From an uncultured Ruminococcus sp. (GTDB taxonomy: Bacteria; Bacillota; Clostridia; Oscillospirales; Ruminococcaceae): DNA of 64,000 nucleotides. The stretch lies in NCBI GenBank assembly GCA_947627625.1, contig CANQWR010000001.1:62001-126000 (forward strand). Direction: 5' to 3'. Of this stretch, positions 7,692-16,968 are shown in pieces. A program made the translations under genes and the position numbers. Every line of letters begins with the position of its first letter. Within the stretch, counting starts at the first letter, position 1. The notes beneath the pieces were generated by a model that was not told where the DNA came from, did no database searches, and saw nothing but the letters and a program-made list of their open reading frames with translations.

Positions 7692-9359
7692 ATGAATTTA
7701 TCAAAAAAATTACTCTCTGCGTTTCTGGCGTGTGCATTTGCGTGTGTGTCGGCAGTTCCGTCTGTGGCAGTCGTGAATGTCTCCGCCGTATCTTATGATA
7801 ACACAGAAATCACGGAAAGTAAAGAGGGAAGTTTTTCGGAGTGGGCTGACCCTGACATAGGTGACACTTACGAGACCCCGTTTAACGTATTTGAAATTTA
7901 CGATGCCTACAAAGAGCAGACCGTTGTGACAACAGCTCCCGTCGTGACGACAACGGTTGCACCGACAGTGACGACGACTGTTACAACGACTGAACCTCCT
8001 CAGACGACAACGGCAGCTCCTGCATCAGACCCTCTCATGAAAGAGACTTGGGGAATAGATGTCTCACAGTGGCAGGGAAATATAAATTGGAGTGCGGTGA
8101 AGCAAGCGGGGGTTGATTTTGCGATAGTCCGTGCGGGATATGGACGTTCCGCCTCTCAGGAAGACCCCTGTTTTGACGTGAATGTCCGGAACGCAAAGGC
8201 AAACGGAATTAACGTCGGTGTATACTGGTACAGTTACGCAAAGACTGTCGAGGACGCAAAAAAGGAAGCGGAAGTTTGTTATTCGGTCATAAAGGACTAC
8301 AGTTTTGAGTTCCCGATTTATTTCGATATAGAAGACCCCTCACAGGAGTATCTCTCGACGGCTACTATTTCCGCAATGGTTGACGCTTTCTGTTCAACTC
8401 TTGAAGCAAAGGGCTATTATGTAGGCGTTTACAGTTCGGCTTTTTTCCTGTCGAGTAAAATCTACCAGAATGTACGTGACAAGTATTCGATATGGGTTGC
8501 ACATTTCGGAGCATCAAGTCCTGCTTACGGAAGTGCATACGGAATATGGCAGTATTCAAGCACGGGCAGAGTGAGCGGAATAAGCGGTAACGTTGACCTG
8601 AACCACTGTTATTTTGACTACCCCGCTGTAGTCGCACCAAATCCCCACACGGCGGGGGCTGTCACGACTGCACCCCCACAGACTGCTGCTGTCCAGACCA
8701 CACAGACGACTGCCGCAACGACTCTCCCCGCTCTTCCTCTGAGGGGAATAGATGTCTCTGAAAACGACGGCGACATAGATTGGAAGACGGTCTCACAGGA
8801 CGGAGTTCACTACGCCATAGCAAGACTTGGTTACACGGGTGAAGACGGCACTCCCACACTTGACACGGCTTTTGAAAAAAATCTCTCGGAAATAAAGTCG
8901 GCAGGTCTCGGAGTAGGTGCTTACTGGCAGAGCAAAGCTGTCACAACAGAGGCTATGCAGGCAGAGGCGGAGTATTTCTACAGCAAGATAAAGGACACTA
9001 AATTTGATTACCCCGTATATCTTGATATGACGGACAGTGTTTACTCCAATATGACTCCCGAGCAGACGGCACAGCTTGCTAAAACTTTTTGCAGTTACAT
9101 AGAGGGAAATAAGTTTTTTGTGGGAATACGTGCAAGCGAGAACCTCTTCAAGTACAACATGGACCCGTCCGTATTTGAGCTTTACGATGTCTGGATAGTC
9201 AGCTACGGCGACCAGAAGCCCTCATTTTTCCGTGACTACGGAATGTGGCAGTATGCCGATGACGGAAGTGTCGCAGGAGTTGAGGGTACAGTCGGAGAGA
9301 GTGGCTGTTACAAGCGTTATCCCTCGATAATGACATTTAATCATCTTAACAATTTCTGA
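7692..9359 (+). CDS. Secreted protein with two GH25 (lysozyme-type) domains
   Basis: A 555-residue exported protein with a signal peptide (residues 1 to about 32), then Thr/Pro linkers rich in TTT (about 78-112 and 323-346). These separate two glycoside hydrolase 25 domains starting GIDVSQWQG (121) and GIDVSENDG (352). Domain 1 keeps the catalytic DxE as FDIED (D212, E214), consistent with N-acetylmuramidase activity on peptidoglycan. Domain 2 reads LDMTD (D445, T447), so the catalytic Glu is gone; it may bind peptidoglycan rather than cut it (inference). The ATG at 7692 is preferred over the frame start at 7650 because the signal peptide begins there and AGAAGGGA precedes it. Likely roles are cell-wall turnover or attack on other bacteria. 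Confidence 0.93.
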   Translation: MNLSKKLLSAFLACAFACVSAVPSVAVVNVSAVSYDNTEITESKEGSFSEWADPDIGDTYETPFNVFEIYDAYKEQTVVTTAPVVTTTVAPTVTTTVTTTEPPQTTTAAPASDPLMKETWGIDVSQWQGNINWSAVKQAGVDFAIVRAGYGRSASQEDPCFDVNVRNAKANGINVGVYWYSYAKTVEDAKKEAEVCYSVIKDYSFEFPIYFDIEDPSQEYLSTATISAMVDAFCSTLEAKGYYVGVYSSAFFLSSKIYQNVRDKYSIWVAHFGASSPAYGSAYGIWQYSSTGRVSGISGNVDLNHCYFDYPAVVAPNPHTAGAVTTAPPQTAAVQTTQTTAATTLPALPLRGIDVSENDGDIDWKTVSQDGVHYAIARLGYTGEDGTPTLDTAFEKNLSEIKSAGLGVGAYWQSKAVTTEAMQAEAEYFYSKIKDTKFDYPVYLDMTDSVYSNMTPEQTAQLAKTFCSYIEGNKFFVGIRASENLFKYNMDPSVFELYDVWIVSYGDQKPSFFRDYGMWQYADDGSVAGVEGTVGESGCYKRYPSIMTFNHLNNF

Positions 9360-9388
9360 ATCTCTTTCTTTGGAGAGTGAGGTGGAAC

Positions 9389-9430
9389 AAAAGCACATAC
9401 CGCAGATAATTTGGGTATGTGCTTTTGGTT
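9389..9430 (+). terminator. Rho-independent terminator after the GH25 gene
   Basis: A 13-bp stem (AAAAGCACATACC pairing with GGTATGTGCTTTT) with an 11-12 nt loop and a T-rich 3' arm, 30 bp after the stop. Confidence 0.85.
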
Positions 9431-9439
9431 ATAATGCGG

Positions 9440-9760
9440 GACGACAGGGGCTTTGTCTCAAAAAATAATTTTCTTAAAATTATATTTTTTTGGAATTTTA
9501 GTATTTTATTTTAGGACGATAAGGGGCAGGGGGCTTTGTCTCAAAAAATAGTTTTCTTAAAATTATATTTTTTTGGAAGTTTCTTTGATTTGCGGACTGT
9601 TGGGGACTTCTTGCAAATTTTAATTAGAACGACAAGGGGCAGGGGGCTTTGCCCCCTGAACCCCCATTGGGGGCTCTGCCCCCAAACCCCCGTCGGGGGG
9701 AAGAATCCCCCCGAACCCCCCATGACAATCTTCTACTGTTTTAATTTTGGGAGTCAAGGG
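9440..9760 (-). repeat. Composite intergenic repeat, copy 2 (inverse, two B modules + A)
   Basis: This occupies most of the 477-bp gap 9360-9836. Two B modules (inverted repeats at 9457-9494 and 9540-9577, about 83 bp apart) are followed by a full A module (about 9625-9723), all in the opposite orientation to copy 1. The A outer end CATG is followed by TACTGTTTTAATTTTGGG (about 9735-9750), as in other copies. The rest up to 9836 holds a degenerate GGGACAGCGTCCC hairpin and the addB ribosome binding site (AAAGGAG). Confidence 0.88.
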
Positions 9761-9836
9761 GGTCTGTGGGACAGCGTCCCTCAGTCATAAGAGGGGCAAC
9801 GCTCCCGTCTAAAAATTTAATTATAAAGGAGAAAAT

Positions 9837-12800
9837 ATGGTAGAATTTATAACAGGCGGTTCGGGAAGCGGAAAGACCACGCTTATGTTCGAGAGAATAA
9901 AGAAAAATTCGGCAGGCGGAAAAAAACAGCTTGTCCTCGTGCCCGAGCAGTACTCTTACGAATTTGACAAAACACTCTACTCTTTTCTCGGAGCAGAGAA
10001 TTTCAACAGAATTTTGTCCCTGACGTTCACGGGTTTTGCAAGACAGATTTTCCAGAGTTACGGCGACTGTTTCCGCAGGGGAGAGTTTGCGGGACAGCTT
10101 GAATCCGTGATACTGATACATCAGGCTATAGAGACGGTCAGAAAAAATCCCGACTCCCTCCGCTGTTTCCGCAAGCAGAGCGTGAGGAACGGTTTTGCGG
10201 AGGACGTTCTGAAGCTGATAAAAGACCTGAAGCGTTCGGGAACAGACCCTGTTGAACTCATGCAGAAGTCCGACCAGATGGACAGAAAACTCGCCGACAA
10301 GACCAGAGATATTGCGGAAATATACCTTGAATATGAGAGACTTATGAACGAGTACGGTTTCAAGGACCACCTTGAAAATGTACGCATTGCATCAAAAATT
10401 GCCGTTGAGAACAGGTATTTTGACGGATTTGACGTTTATATTGACGAGTTTGACAGCTTTACGGGCGACCAGACAGATATGCTCAGAGCGATAATAGAGT
10501 CCGCCGACAATGTGGTCATTACACTGAAAACGGAAGATATTCATGCGGGGGAGTTCACCCTTTTTGAGACAGTAAACCGCACTTTCAGGAGTATTGCCTC
10601 AATATGCCGTGACTGTCAGACAGATTTCAAGGTGACAAAGTGCGAAAAAATCAGGCGTTTCAAATATAATGACCTTGAATATCTTAGCAAACACATCATG
10701 CGAAATTTCAGGTACAAGCCTGAGACTGCCCCCGAACCCGAAAATATAAAAATTTTTGAAGCGAGGGATATGTACAGCGAGACAGAATATGTCTGTGCGA
10801 GTATAAAGAGAATGATATACGCCGACGAGACTTTGCACTACAGGGATATTGCGATACTTGTCAGTGACGTTTCGCCATATGCGGACGTTCTGAAATCAGC
10901 GTTTGCAAGGTATGAAATACCCTATTTTCTGAGTTCCGAAAAGCCCGTCACGCACACTTCCGTCATGGTGTTTTTCAGTTCTCTTCTGGAAATTCTGTCG
11001 TCAACAAGAATACGCTCCGAACAGATATTCAGATTTCTGAAATGTGGAGTAATAGGTGTCGGCGTAACGGAAGTGTCGCTCCTTGAAAATTACTGCTACA
11101 AATGGAGTGTAGAGGGTGAAATGTGGCTCTCACCGTTCACGGCTGAGGACGAAAATCTTGAATTACTTGAAAAAATACGTCTTGAAACGGTAATGCCTGT
11201 AATGGAACTTAAAAACAAGTTGGGCGAGAGCAAGACGGCAATTGAAATATGTACTCTGATATATAACTATCTCTGTGATTGCAGTGCTGAGCAGAATATT
11301 GCACTTCTTATGGAGAGTTTAATAAGGCAGAACAGGGATTACTACGCTTCTGAGCTTAAAAAGCTGTGGGCTTGTCTTATGGACATTCTCGACAGTATTG
11401 CACAGACACTTGATTGTCAAGAGGTGACTTTTGCGGAGATTTCGTCAATAATGAAGTCCATGATGGGTACAGTGACCTATTCCGTACCGCCACAGACTCT
11501 TGATTCTGTCATAGTAGCCTCCGCACGCACAGCGAGACTTAACGCTCCGAGAGTAGTATTTGTTATGGGTTGTACGGACGGAGATTTCCCGAACCGTGTA
11601 CAGCTTTACGGGCTTTTTTCGGAGACCGACAAGCAGAAACTCTATGAGAACGAAATAGAAGTCTCACGTCCCCTGTCGGATTTGATTGCATCGGAGAGAC
11701 TTATAGTTTACAAGTCGCTGTCATCGGGTTCGGAAAAATTATTCGTGACCTATCCGCTGTCGGATTTGTCGGGACAGGCTAAGTATCCCGCACAGGTCAT
11801 AGACCAGATATTTAAGATGTTCGGGAGCACCGATATGCGGACGACTGAGGGTCAGCTTGAACCCGATTTCTATGCGGTCACACTACACTCCGCTTTTTAC
11901 CACTATATGCAGAATTTCCGCATGAACAGCAGTTCTGTGTCTTCAATAAGAAAAATACTGCTTGAAAAGCCCGAATACAGCAAGAGAGTGGAAGCTGTGC
12001 TGAAAAAGACGAACTTTGCACAGGAGTACCACATAGACAGATATGTAATGCAGAAACTCAAAAAATTTTCACCCCTGTCAATATCCCCGACAGCTTTTGA
12101 AAATTACAACAAGTGTCACTTTATGTATTTCTGCCACAGTTGCCTTGGACTTCGTGTGCGTGAGAAAGTAAAGCCCGACAGCAGAATTGCGGGTGATCTG
12201 ACGCACGACTGTCTGCACCACATTCTCGAAAATCACACAAAGGACGAGTTTATAAACATGAGTCCTGAGCAAATCAGGAGGGAGATAATTTCCTGTGCGG
12301 ATATTTACAAGAGCAAAAATCTCGGTGGAAATTTCGGTAAAACTCCGAAATTCGGACTGATATTCAACAAGCTGATTGACAGTATATTGAGTGTTGTACT
12401 CCACACTCAAAAATCGCTCACAGTGACGGACTTTGTTCCCGATAAGTTTGAACACGACCTGACAAAGAGTACGCCTGTTGTCTTGCCGTTTGCGGACGGA
12501 AATATTCTAAACTTCGGCGGAATAATCGACAGGGCGGACGTTTGTACGATAGACGGCAGAAAATATGTCAGAATAATCGACTACAAGAGCAACAAGAAAT
12601 TTATAAATAAAATTACTCTCGCATCGGGAATAAATATGCAGATGTTGTTATATCTCTTTGCTGTCACCGAGAAAAACGGTCTTTTCGGGGACTGTCTCCC
12701 CGCAGGCGTACTCTATCTGCCTGTACAGTATTCAGATGTCAGCACGGAGGACATAAAGGACACTAAAAAGAGTATGGAGGATATATCTCTCAAAGCTACC

Positions 12801-13196
12801 GGACTTCTCCTGAGCGACAAGGAAGTGTTGAGAGCAATGGGTGCGGACAGTGAGGGGAAATTCATTCCCGCACAGTTCAGCAAGGACGGAAGTATAAGCG
12901 GAAAATCGAGCTGTATATCGTCCGAGGGAATGGACAGGCTAAAAGATTTCACATACAGGAAAATTATAACAATGGCAGAAGGTCTCTGGGAAGGCAATGC
13001 GGAAGCCGTGCCAATGGTGAACGGCAACGACAGTCCGTGCAATTACTGCCAATATGGACACATATGCAACAATGCGGACATAGGAGCAAAACGCTCTCCT
13101 GACGAAAACGAAATGCGGGAGGCTGAAGAGATACTCAACATGAAAAGCAGTTCCGAAAAGGATAAAACAGAGAGAGGAGACGAAAATCAAAAATGA
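9837..13196 (+). CDS. addB: ATP-dependent helicase/nuclease subunit AddB
   Basis: A 1119-residue AddB, partner of AddA in double-strand-break end resection (the Gram-positive RecBCD equivalent). The N-terminal Walker A is GGSGSGKTT (residues 7-15). The C-terminal RecB-type nuclease shows RIIDYKS. The four iron-sulfur cysteines of the family can be assigned: one in NKCHFMYFC, and the final CNYCQYGHIC with Cys at relative positions 1, 4 and 10. AAAGGAG precedes the ATG. The stop overlaps addA (ATGA), so the two are translationally coupled. Confidence 0.96.
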   Translation: MVEFITGGSGSGKTTLMFERIKKNSAGGKKQLVLVPEQYSYEFDKTLYSFLGAENFNRILSLTFTGFARQIFQSYGDCFRRGEFAGQLESVILIHQAIETVRKNPDSLRCFRKQSVRNGFAEDVLKLIKDLKRSGTDPVELMQKSDQMDRKLADKTRDIAEIYLEYERLMNEYGFKDHLENVRIASKIAVENRYFDGFDVYIDEFDSFTGDQTDMLRAIIESADNVVITLKTEDIHAGEFTLFETVNRTFRSIASICRDCQTDFKVTKCEKIRRFKYNDLEYLSKHIMRNFRYKPETAPEPENIKIFEARDMYSETEYVCASIKRMIYADETLHYRDIAILVSDVSPYADVLKSAFARYEIPYFLSSEKPVTHTSVMVFFSSLLEILSSTRIRSEQIFRFLKCGVIGVGVTEVSLLENYCYKWSVEGEMWLSPFTAEDENLELLEKIRLETVMPVMELKNKLGESKTAIEICTLIYNYLCDCSAEQNIALLMESLIRQNRDYYASELKKLWACLMDILDSIAQTLDCQEVTFAEISSIMKSMMGTVTYSVPPQTLDSVIVASARTARLNAPRVVFVMGCTDGDFPNRVQLYGLFSETDKQKLYENEIEVSRPLSDLIASERLIVYKSLSSGSEKLFVTYPLSDLSGQAKYPAQVIDQIFKMFGSTDMRTTEGQLEPDFYAVTLHSAFYHYMQNFRMNSSSVSSIRKILLEKPEYSKRVEAVLKKTNFAQEYHIDRYVMQKLKKFSPLSISPTAFENYNKCHFMYFCHSCLGLRVREKVKPDSRIAGDLTHDCLHHILENHTKDEFINMSPEQIRREIISCADIYKSKNLGGNFGKTPKFGLIFNKLIDSILSVVLHTQKSLTVTDFVPDKFEHDLTKSTPVVLPFADGNILNFGGIIDRADVCTIDGRKYVRIIDYKSNKKFINKITLASGINMQMLLYLFAVTEKNGLFGDCLPAGVLYLPVQYSDVSTEDIKDTKKSMEDISLKATGLLLSDKEVLRAMGADSEGKFIPAQFSKDGSISGKSSCISSEGMDRLKDFTYRKIITMAEGLWEGNAEAVPMVNGNDSPCNYCQYGHICNNADIGAKRSPDENEMREAEEILNMKSSSEKDKTERGDENQK

Positions 13197-16100
13197 AATG
13201 GACTAAGCAACAGAATGATGCGATATGTGCGAGAAATTCGTCACTGATAGTGTCGGCAGGAGCGGGAAGCGGAAAGACAGCGGTGTTGACAGAGAGGATA
13301 GTCGGACTTCTCTCCGATGCCGAATCGGGAGTGCGTGCGGACAGGATAATTGCGGTCACTTTTACAAATGATGCGTCTGCCGAACTGAAAAAGCGTCTTG
13401 ACAGCAAGCTGAGGGAGAGGATAAATGAAGACCCGACAAACAGTTACCTTATAAAACAGCAGACACTTCTACAGAGTGCGAAAATATCTACAATAAATGC
13501 TTTCTGTTTTGAACTTCTGCGTGACAACATATCGGAACAGGGTATCACTTCGGGTTTCAGCGTGCTTGACGAGTCCGACGAAAACGTCCTGAAAAGGCAG
13601 GCTATGGACGATTTACTTGACTGGTACAGTAAAGAGGAGTATGACAAAATATCGCTCCTGTATGACAAATTCTGTGTGAAAAACGAGGAGAGTTTAATAG
13701 AAGCTGTAAGAAATCTGGACAATTTTTTGTCATCAGTGGCATTCCGTGACAGGTGGCTTGACAGTGCAGTTCAAAGCTACAGCGAGAGTTTTGAAAAGTC
13801 ACCCTATTTTGAACCGTTTCTGAATATGTGTGCAGGAAAAGCGTCCGAGGCTTTCAGGCTTGCACAGCAGAATTTGTCGCTGATACCGCACATAATTCCC
13901 GATTTTTCCAAAGTGAAGAACGCAAAAAAATTTCTTGAACAGTGTACGGCAGAGGGAAATTCTATAAAAATTTTGGAGGACATTTTCCTAAGCGGGAGGC
14001 TTCCCGACGACAGTGAACTAAAAACGGCAGTCTCTTTCAAGACCAGAACAAGGCTTTCGGAGTCCGAGTTTATCAACGGCGAACTGCTTGAAATTTACGG
14101 CAAGAACAGGGATAAAATTAAAAAAATTATCAAAAACATAGCGATGATGGTTCCGAGGGCAGAGAGTGACTATCTTGAATCTGTCGAAGTCATGGGACTT
14201 CTTGCGGAGGTCGTCAGAAAGTATCAGGAGTTCGTCTGGGAGAGAAAAGTCGACAGGAATGCTCTTGGTTTCGAGGACGGCGAGAGACTTGTCCTTGAAA
14301 TGCTTGCCGATATAGACAGTGACGGAAAAGTCGGACAGAGCGAAACGGCACGGCGTATAGCCGAATATTATGACATGATAATGGTCGACGAGTATCAGGA
14401 CTCAAACAACAAGCAGGACATGATATTCAAACTTATCTCAAAAAATTTTCACTATGACGAAAATAATCAACCTATGTACGGCGACAACGTTTTTACGGTG
14501 GGGGACGTGAAGCAGTCCATATACGGTTTCAGACTTGCAAACCCCAAAAATTTTATGTCCACACTGAAATCTTCGTCGGTTTACGACAGTGAGAGCGACA
14601 GCAGAAATCAGGTGGTATATTTAAGTAAAAATTTCAGAAGTTCGGAAGAGACCGTAAATTTTATAAACTCTTTTTTCACCGAAATAATGAGAAAAGACTA
14701 CATCGGTATGGAGTACGACGAAAATGAAAAGCTGGTATTTGGTGCGGAATTTTACAGGGCGAACGAGGAAAATCTGCCACAGATAACTTTTATAACGGGT
14801 GATGATTCAGAGGACGACAACAGCAATATCAATGTTGAGGCACAGTATACCGCACAGCAGATTCACCGAATGATACAGGAGAAAACTCCCGTCATTCTTG
14901 GTGACGGCACACAAAGACCCTGTACAGCGTCGGATTTCTGTATACTCATAAGAGGACACAAATTCTCAAAATACTACGTCTCCGCACTTGAAAACATGGG
15001 AATATCCGCAAGAGGAAGTGAGGAGAGGGGTTATTTGGAGTCAAGAGAGATTTCAGTCCTGATAAATCTGCTCAGAATAATAAACAACCCTCTGCTTGAC
15101 GTTCCCATGACTGCCGTGATGACTTCGCCCATGTACACATTCAAGATTGCAGATATAGCATATATAAAATCTTTTGACAATAAGAGACCTCTCTTTGCGG
15201 TACTCCGTGACATATCGGCAAATGAACTTGCGGGATTCGGTGACGGTGAACTTGCACTAAGGTGTAGGAATTTTCTTGAAAGTCTGGACAAATTCCGCCT
15301 TGATTCGGTGACACTGACTGTCGGGGAACTGATAAATTCAATCTACGATGCAACGGACTTTATTCCCGTAATGCAGTTGTATGCGGACGGTGAGAGGAAA
15401 AAGGCAAATCTCCGCACACTTATACAGCACGCTCAGAGTTATGAGGAAGTCTCGTCATCGGGGGGAGGTCTCAACGGTTTTCTCAGGCACATAGACAGGG
15501 TTCTCGAAACACAGGACTACAGACAGGGAAAAGTCTCCGCATACTCGGGAAACTATGTCACGATACAGACATTTCACGCCTCTAAAGGTCTCGAATACCC
15601 GTTTGTGTTCATAGCGGAGACAGATGTCAGATTCAGGTTTGACTCACCGAAAGTCATATGTTCTCAAGACGGCAGAGCAGGCTGTATTCTGTACGACAGG
15701 GAACTTGTAAAAAAATATAAGACTTCACAGTACAGCGTGATTTCATCGGAGAGAAACCTTGAAACGGTCAGTGAGGAAATGCGTCTGCTCTATGTGGGAC
15801 TTACAAGGACAAGACAGAAGTTGTTTATAAATATCAGGTGCGGCGAAAAGGAGCTTGAAAATCTTGAATTAAAACTGATGTCGGGACGTTCCTCAATGCT
15901 CTGGAGTGCTGGAAGTTTTGCGGACTGGCTGTGGTATTTTCTGACGGACAGGGCTGAATTTCCCGAAATTGCAAAGTCTGTCGGGATAGGAGATTTTTCT
16001 GCACAGATGGTTTCTCCGTCGGAAATATCGGGCGAAAAGCTGTTTAATTGGAGTGTGTGGGATAAAAAGAGTGCAGAACAGTCCGAAGAGGACAGCAAAT

Positions 16101-16798
16101 TTGTCCCCGCACTTCCCGACCCAAAGACCGTGAACGAACTGACGGCTATAATATCACATTTCTATGACAAGTCGCTGTCCGAAATGCCCTCAAAGCTGAG
16201 TGTCACGCAGATTACTCAAAAAATGGCGACAAAAAATATAGACCTTAGACTTCAAAGACCCAAGTTTATATCGGGAATACGCAGGCTCACAGGTTCCGAG
16301 AGGGGAACGGCTCTCCACACTTTTTTCCAGTACTGTGATTTTGAAAAAGCGTCTGTCTCCCCAACGGAGGAGCTTGGGAGACTTCTTGAACTCGGCTACA
16401 TCACAAAAGCACAGGCTGATTCCATACACGAGAGCAAAATAAAAGCGTTTTTCAACAGCGAACTCTATGAACGGATAATGTCTGCCGAATCTTACGAGAG
16501 GGAGAAAAAATTCATGGTATCGGTGAGAGACCTTTATATTGACAGCGATATTATGGAGAAACTCAAAAAGTCGGACGGAATGATAAAGGGAATAATAGAC
16601 CTTATGTTCCACGAAAAAGACGGCACTGTGATAATAGACTACAAGTCCGACAGGGGTGTGACGGCACAACAGTTAAAAGAGAGATATTCGTCACAGCTAC
16701 GCCTTTACAAGAGTGCTGTGGAGACGGTAATGGGCAGAAAGGTAAAAGAGGCGAGTATATACTCAATAGAACTGAGAAAAACCATACGGGTGATATGA
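13193..16798 (+). CDS. addA: ATP-dependent helicase/nuclease subunit AddA
   Basis: A 1201-residue UvrD-like superfamily 1 helicase with a RecB nuclease domain. Walker A is SAGAGSGKTAVL (about 22-33), motif II is MVDEYQDSN, motif V/VI regions include QTFHASKGLEYPFVF and LLYVGLTRTRQK, and the C-terminal nuclease has GIIDLMF and VIIDYKSDRG. With AddB it processes broken DNA ends for RecA-dependent repair. It starts inside the last codon of addB. The 170-bp gap after the stop holds the promoter of the next gene. Confidence 0.96.
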   Translation: MKWTKQQNDAICARNSSLIVSAGAGSGKTAVLTERIVGLLSDAESGVRADRIIAVTFTNDASAELKKRLDSKLRERINEDPTNSYLIKQQTLLQSAKISTINAFCFELLRDNISEQGITSGFSVLDESDENVLKRQAMDDLLDWYSKEEYDKISLLYDKFCVKNEESLIEAVRNLDNFLSSVAFRDRWLDSAVQSYSESFEKSPYFEPFLNMCAGKASEAFRLAQQNLSLIPHIIPDFSKVKNAKKFLEQCTAEGNSIKILEDIFLSGRLPDDSELKTAVSFKTRTRLSESEFINGELLEIYGKNRDKIKKIIKNIAMMVPRAESDYLESVEVMGLLAEVVRKYQEFVWERKVDRNALGFEDGERLVLEMLADIDSDGKVGQSETARRIAEYYDMIMVDEYQDSNNKQDMIFKLISKNFHYDENNQPMYGDNVFTVGDVKQSIYGFRLANPKNFMSTLKSSSVYDSESDSRNQVVYLSKNFRSSEETVNFINSFFTEIMRKDYIGMEYDENEKLVFGAEFYRANEENLPQITFITGDDSEDDNSNINVEAQYTAQQIHRMIQEKTPVILGDGTQRPCTASDFCILIRGHKFSKYYVSALENMGISARGSEERGYLESREISVLINLLRIINNPLLDVPMTAVMTSPMYTFKIADIAYIKSFDNKRPLFAVLRDISANELAGFGDGELALRCRNFLESLDKFRLDSVTLTVGELINSIYDATDFIPVMQLYADGERKKANLRTLIQHAQSYEEVSSSGGGLNGFLRHIDRVLETQDYRQGKVSAYSGNYVTIQTFHASKGLEYPFVFIAETDVRFRFDSPKVICSQDGRAGCILYDRELVKKYKTSQYSVISSERNLETVSEEMRLLYVGLTRTRQKLFINIRCGEKELENLELKLMSGRSSMLWSAGSFADWLWYFLTDRAEFPEIAKSVGIGDFSAQMVSPSEISGEKLFNWSVWDKKSAEQSEEDSKFVPALPDPKTVNELTAIISHFYDKSLSEMPSKLSVTQITQKMATKNIDLRLQRPKFISGIRRLTGSERGTALHTFFQYCDFEKASVSPTEELGRLLELGYITKAQADSIHESKIKAFFNSELYERIMSAESYEREKKFMVSVRDLYIDSDIMEKLKKSDGMIKGIIDLMFHEKDGTVIIDYKSDRGVTAQQLKERYSSQLRLYKSAVETVMGRKVKEASIYSIELRKTIRVI

Positions 16799-16901
16799 CG
16801 GGAGCATATTGTGATAATACACAAATATTGCCACTTAATTCTGTGCATTGTTACAAAAACGCCGAAATTGGTGATAAATTCGTGATATTCGGATTTTTGT
16901 C

Positions 16902-16930
16902 TTGAATGTTTTGAATTGTTGTGATATATT
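16902..16930 (+). promoter_or_regulatory. Probable promoter for the LTA-synthase-like gene
   Basis: TTGAAT (16902-16907), 17-bp spacer, TATATT (16925-16930), 38 bp before the ATG. Confidence 0.6.
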
Positions 16931-16968
16931 TATATTAGAAAATATCATTACAGGAGCAGGTGATAACA

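Noticed and set aside
7468..7737. 90-residue N-terminal extension of the pseudouridine synthase
   Set aside because: It crosses the divergent promoter of the GH25 gene, and the ATG at 7467 has its own ribosome binding site and begins the S4 domain.
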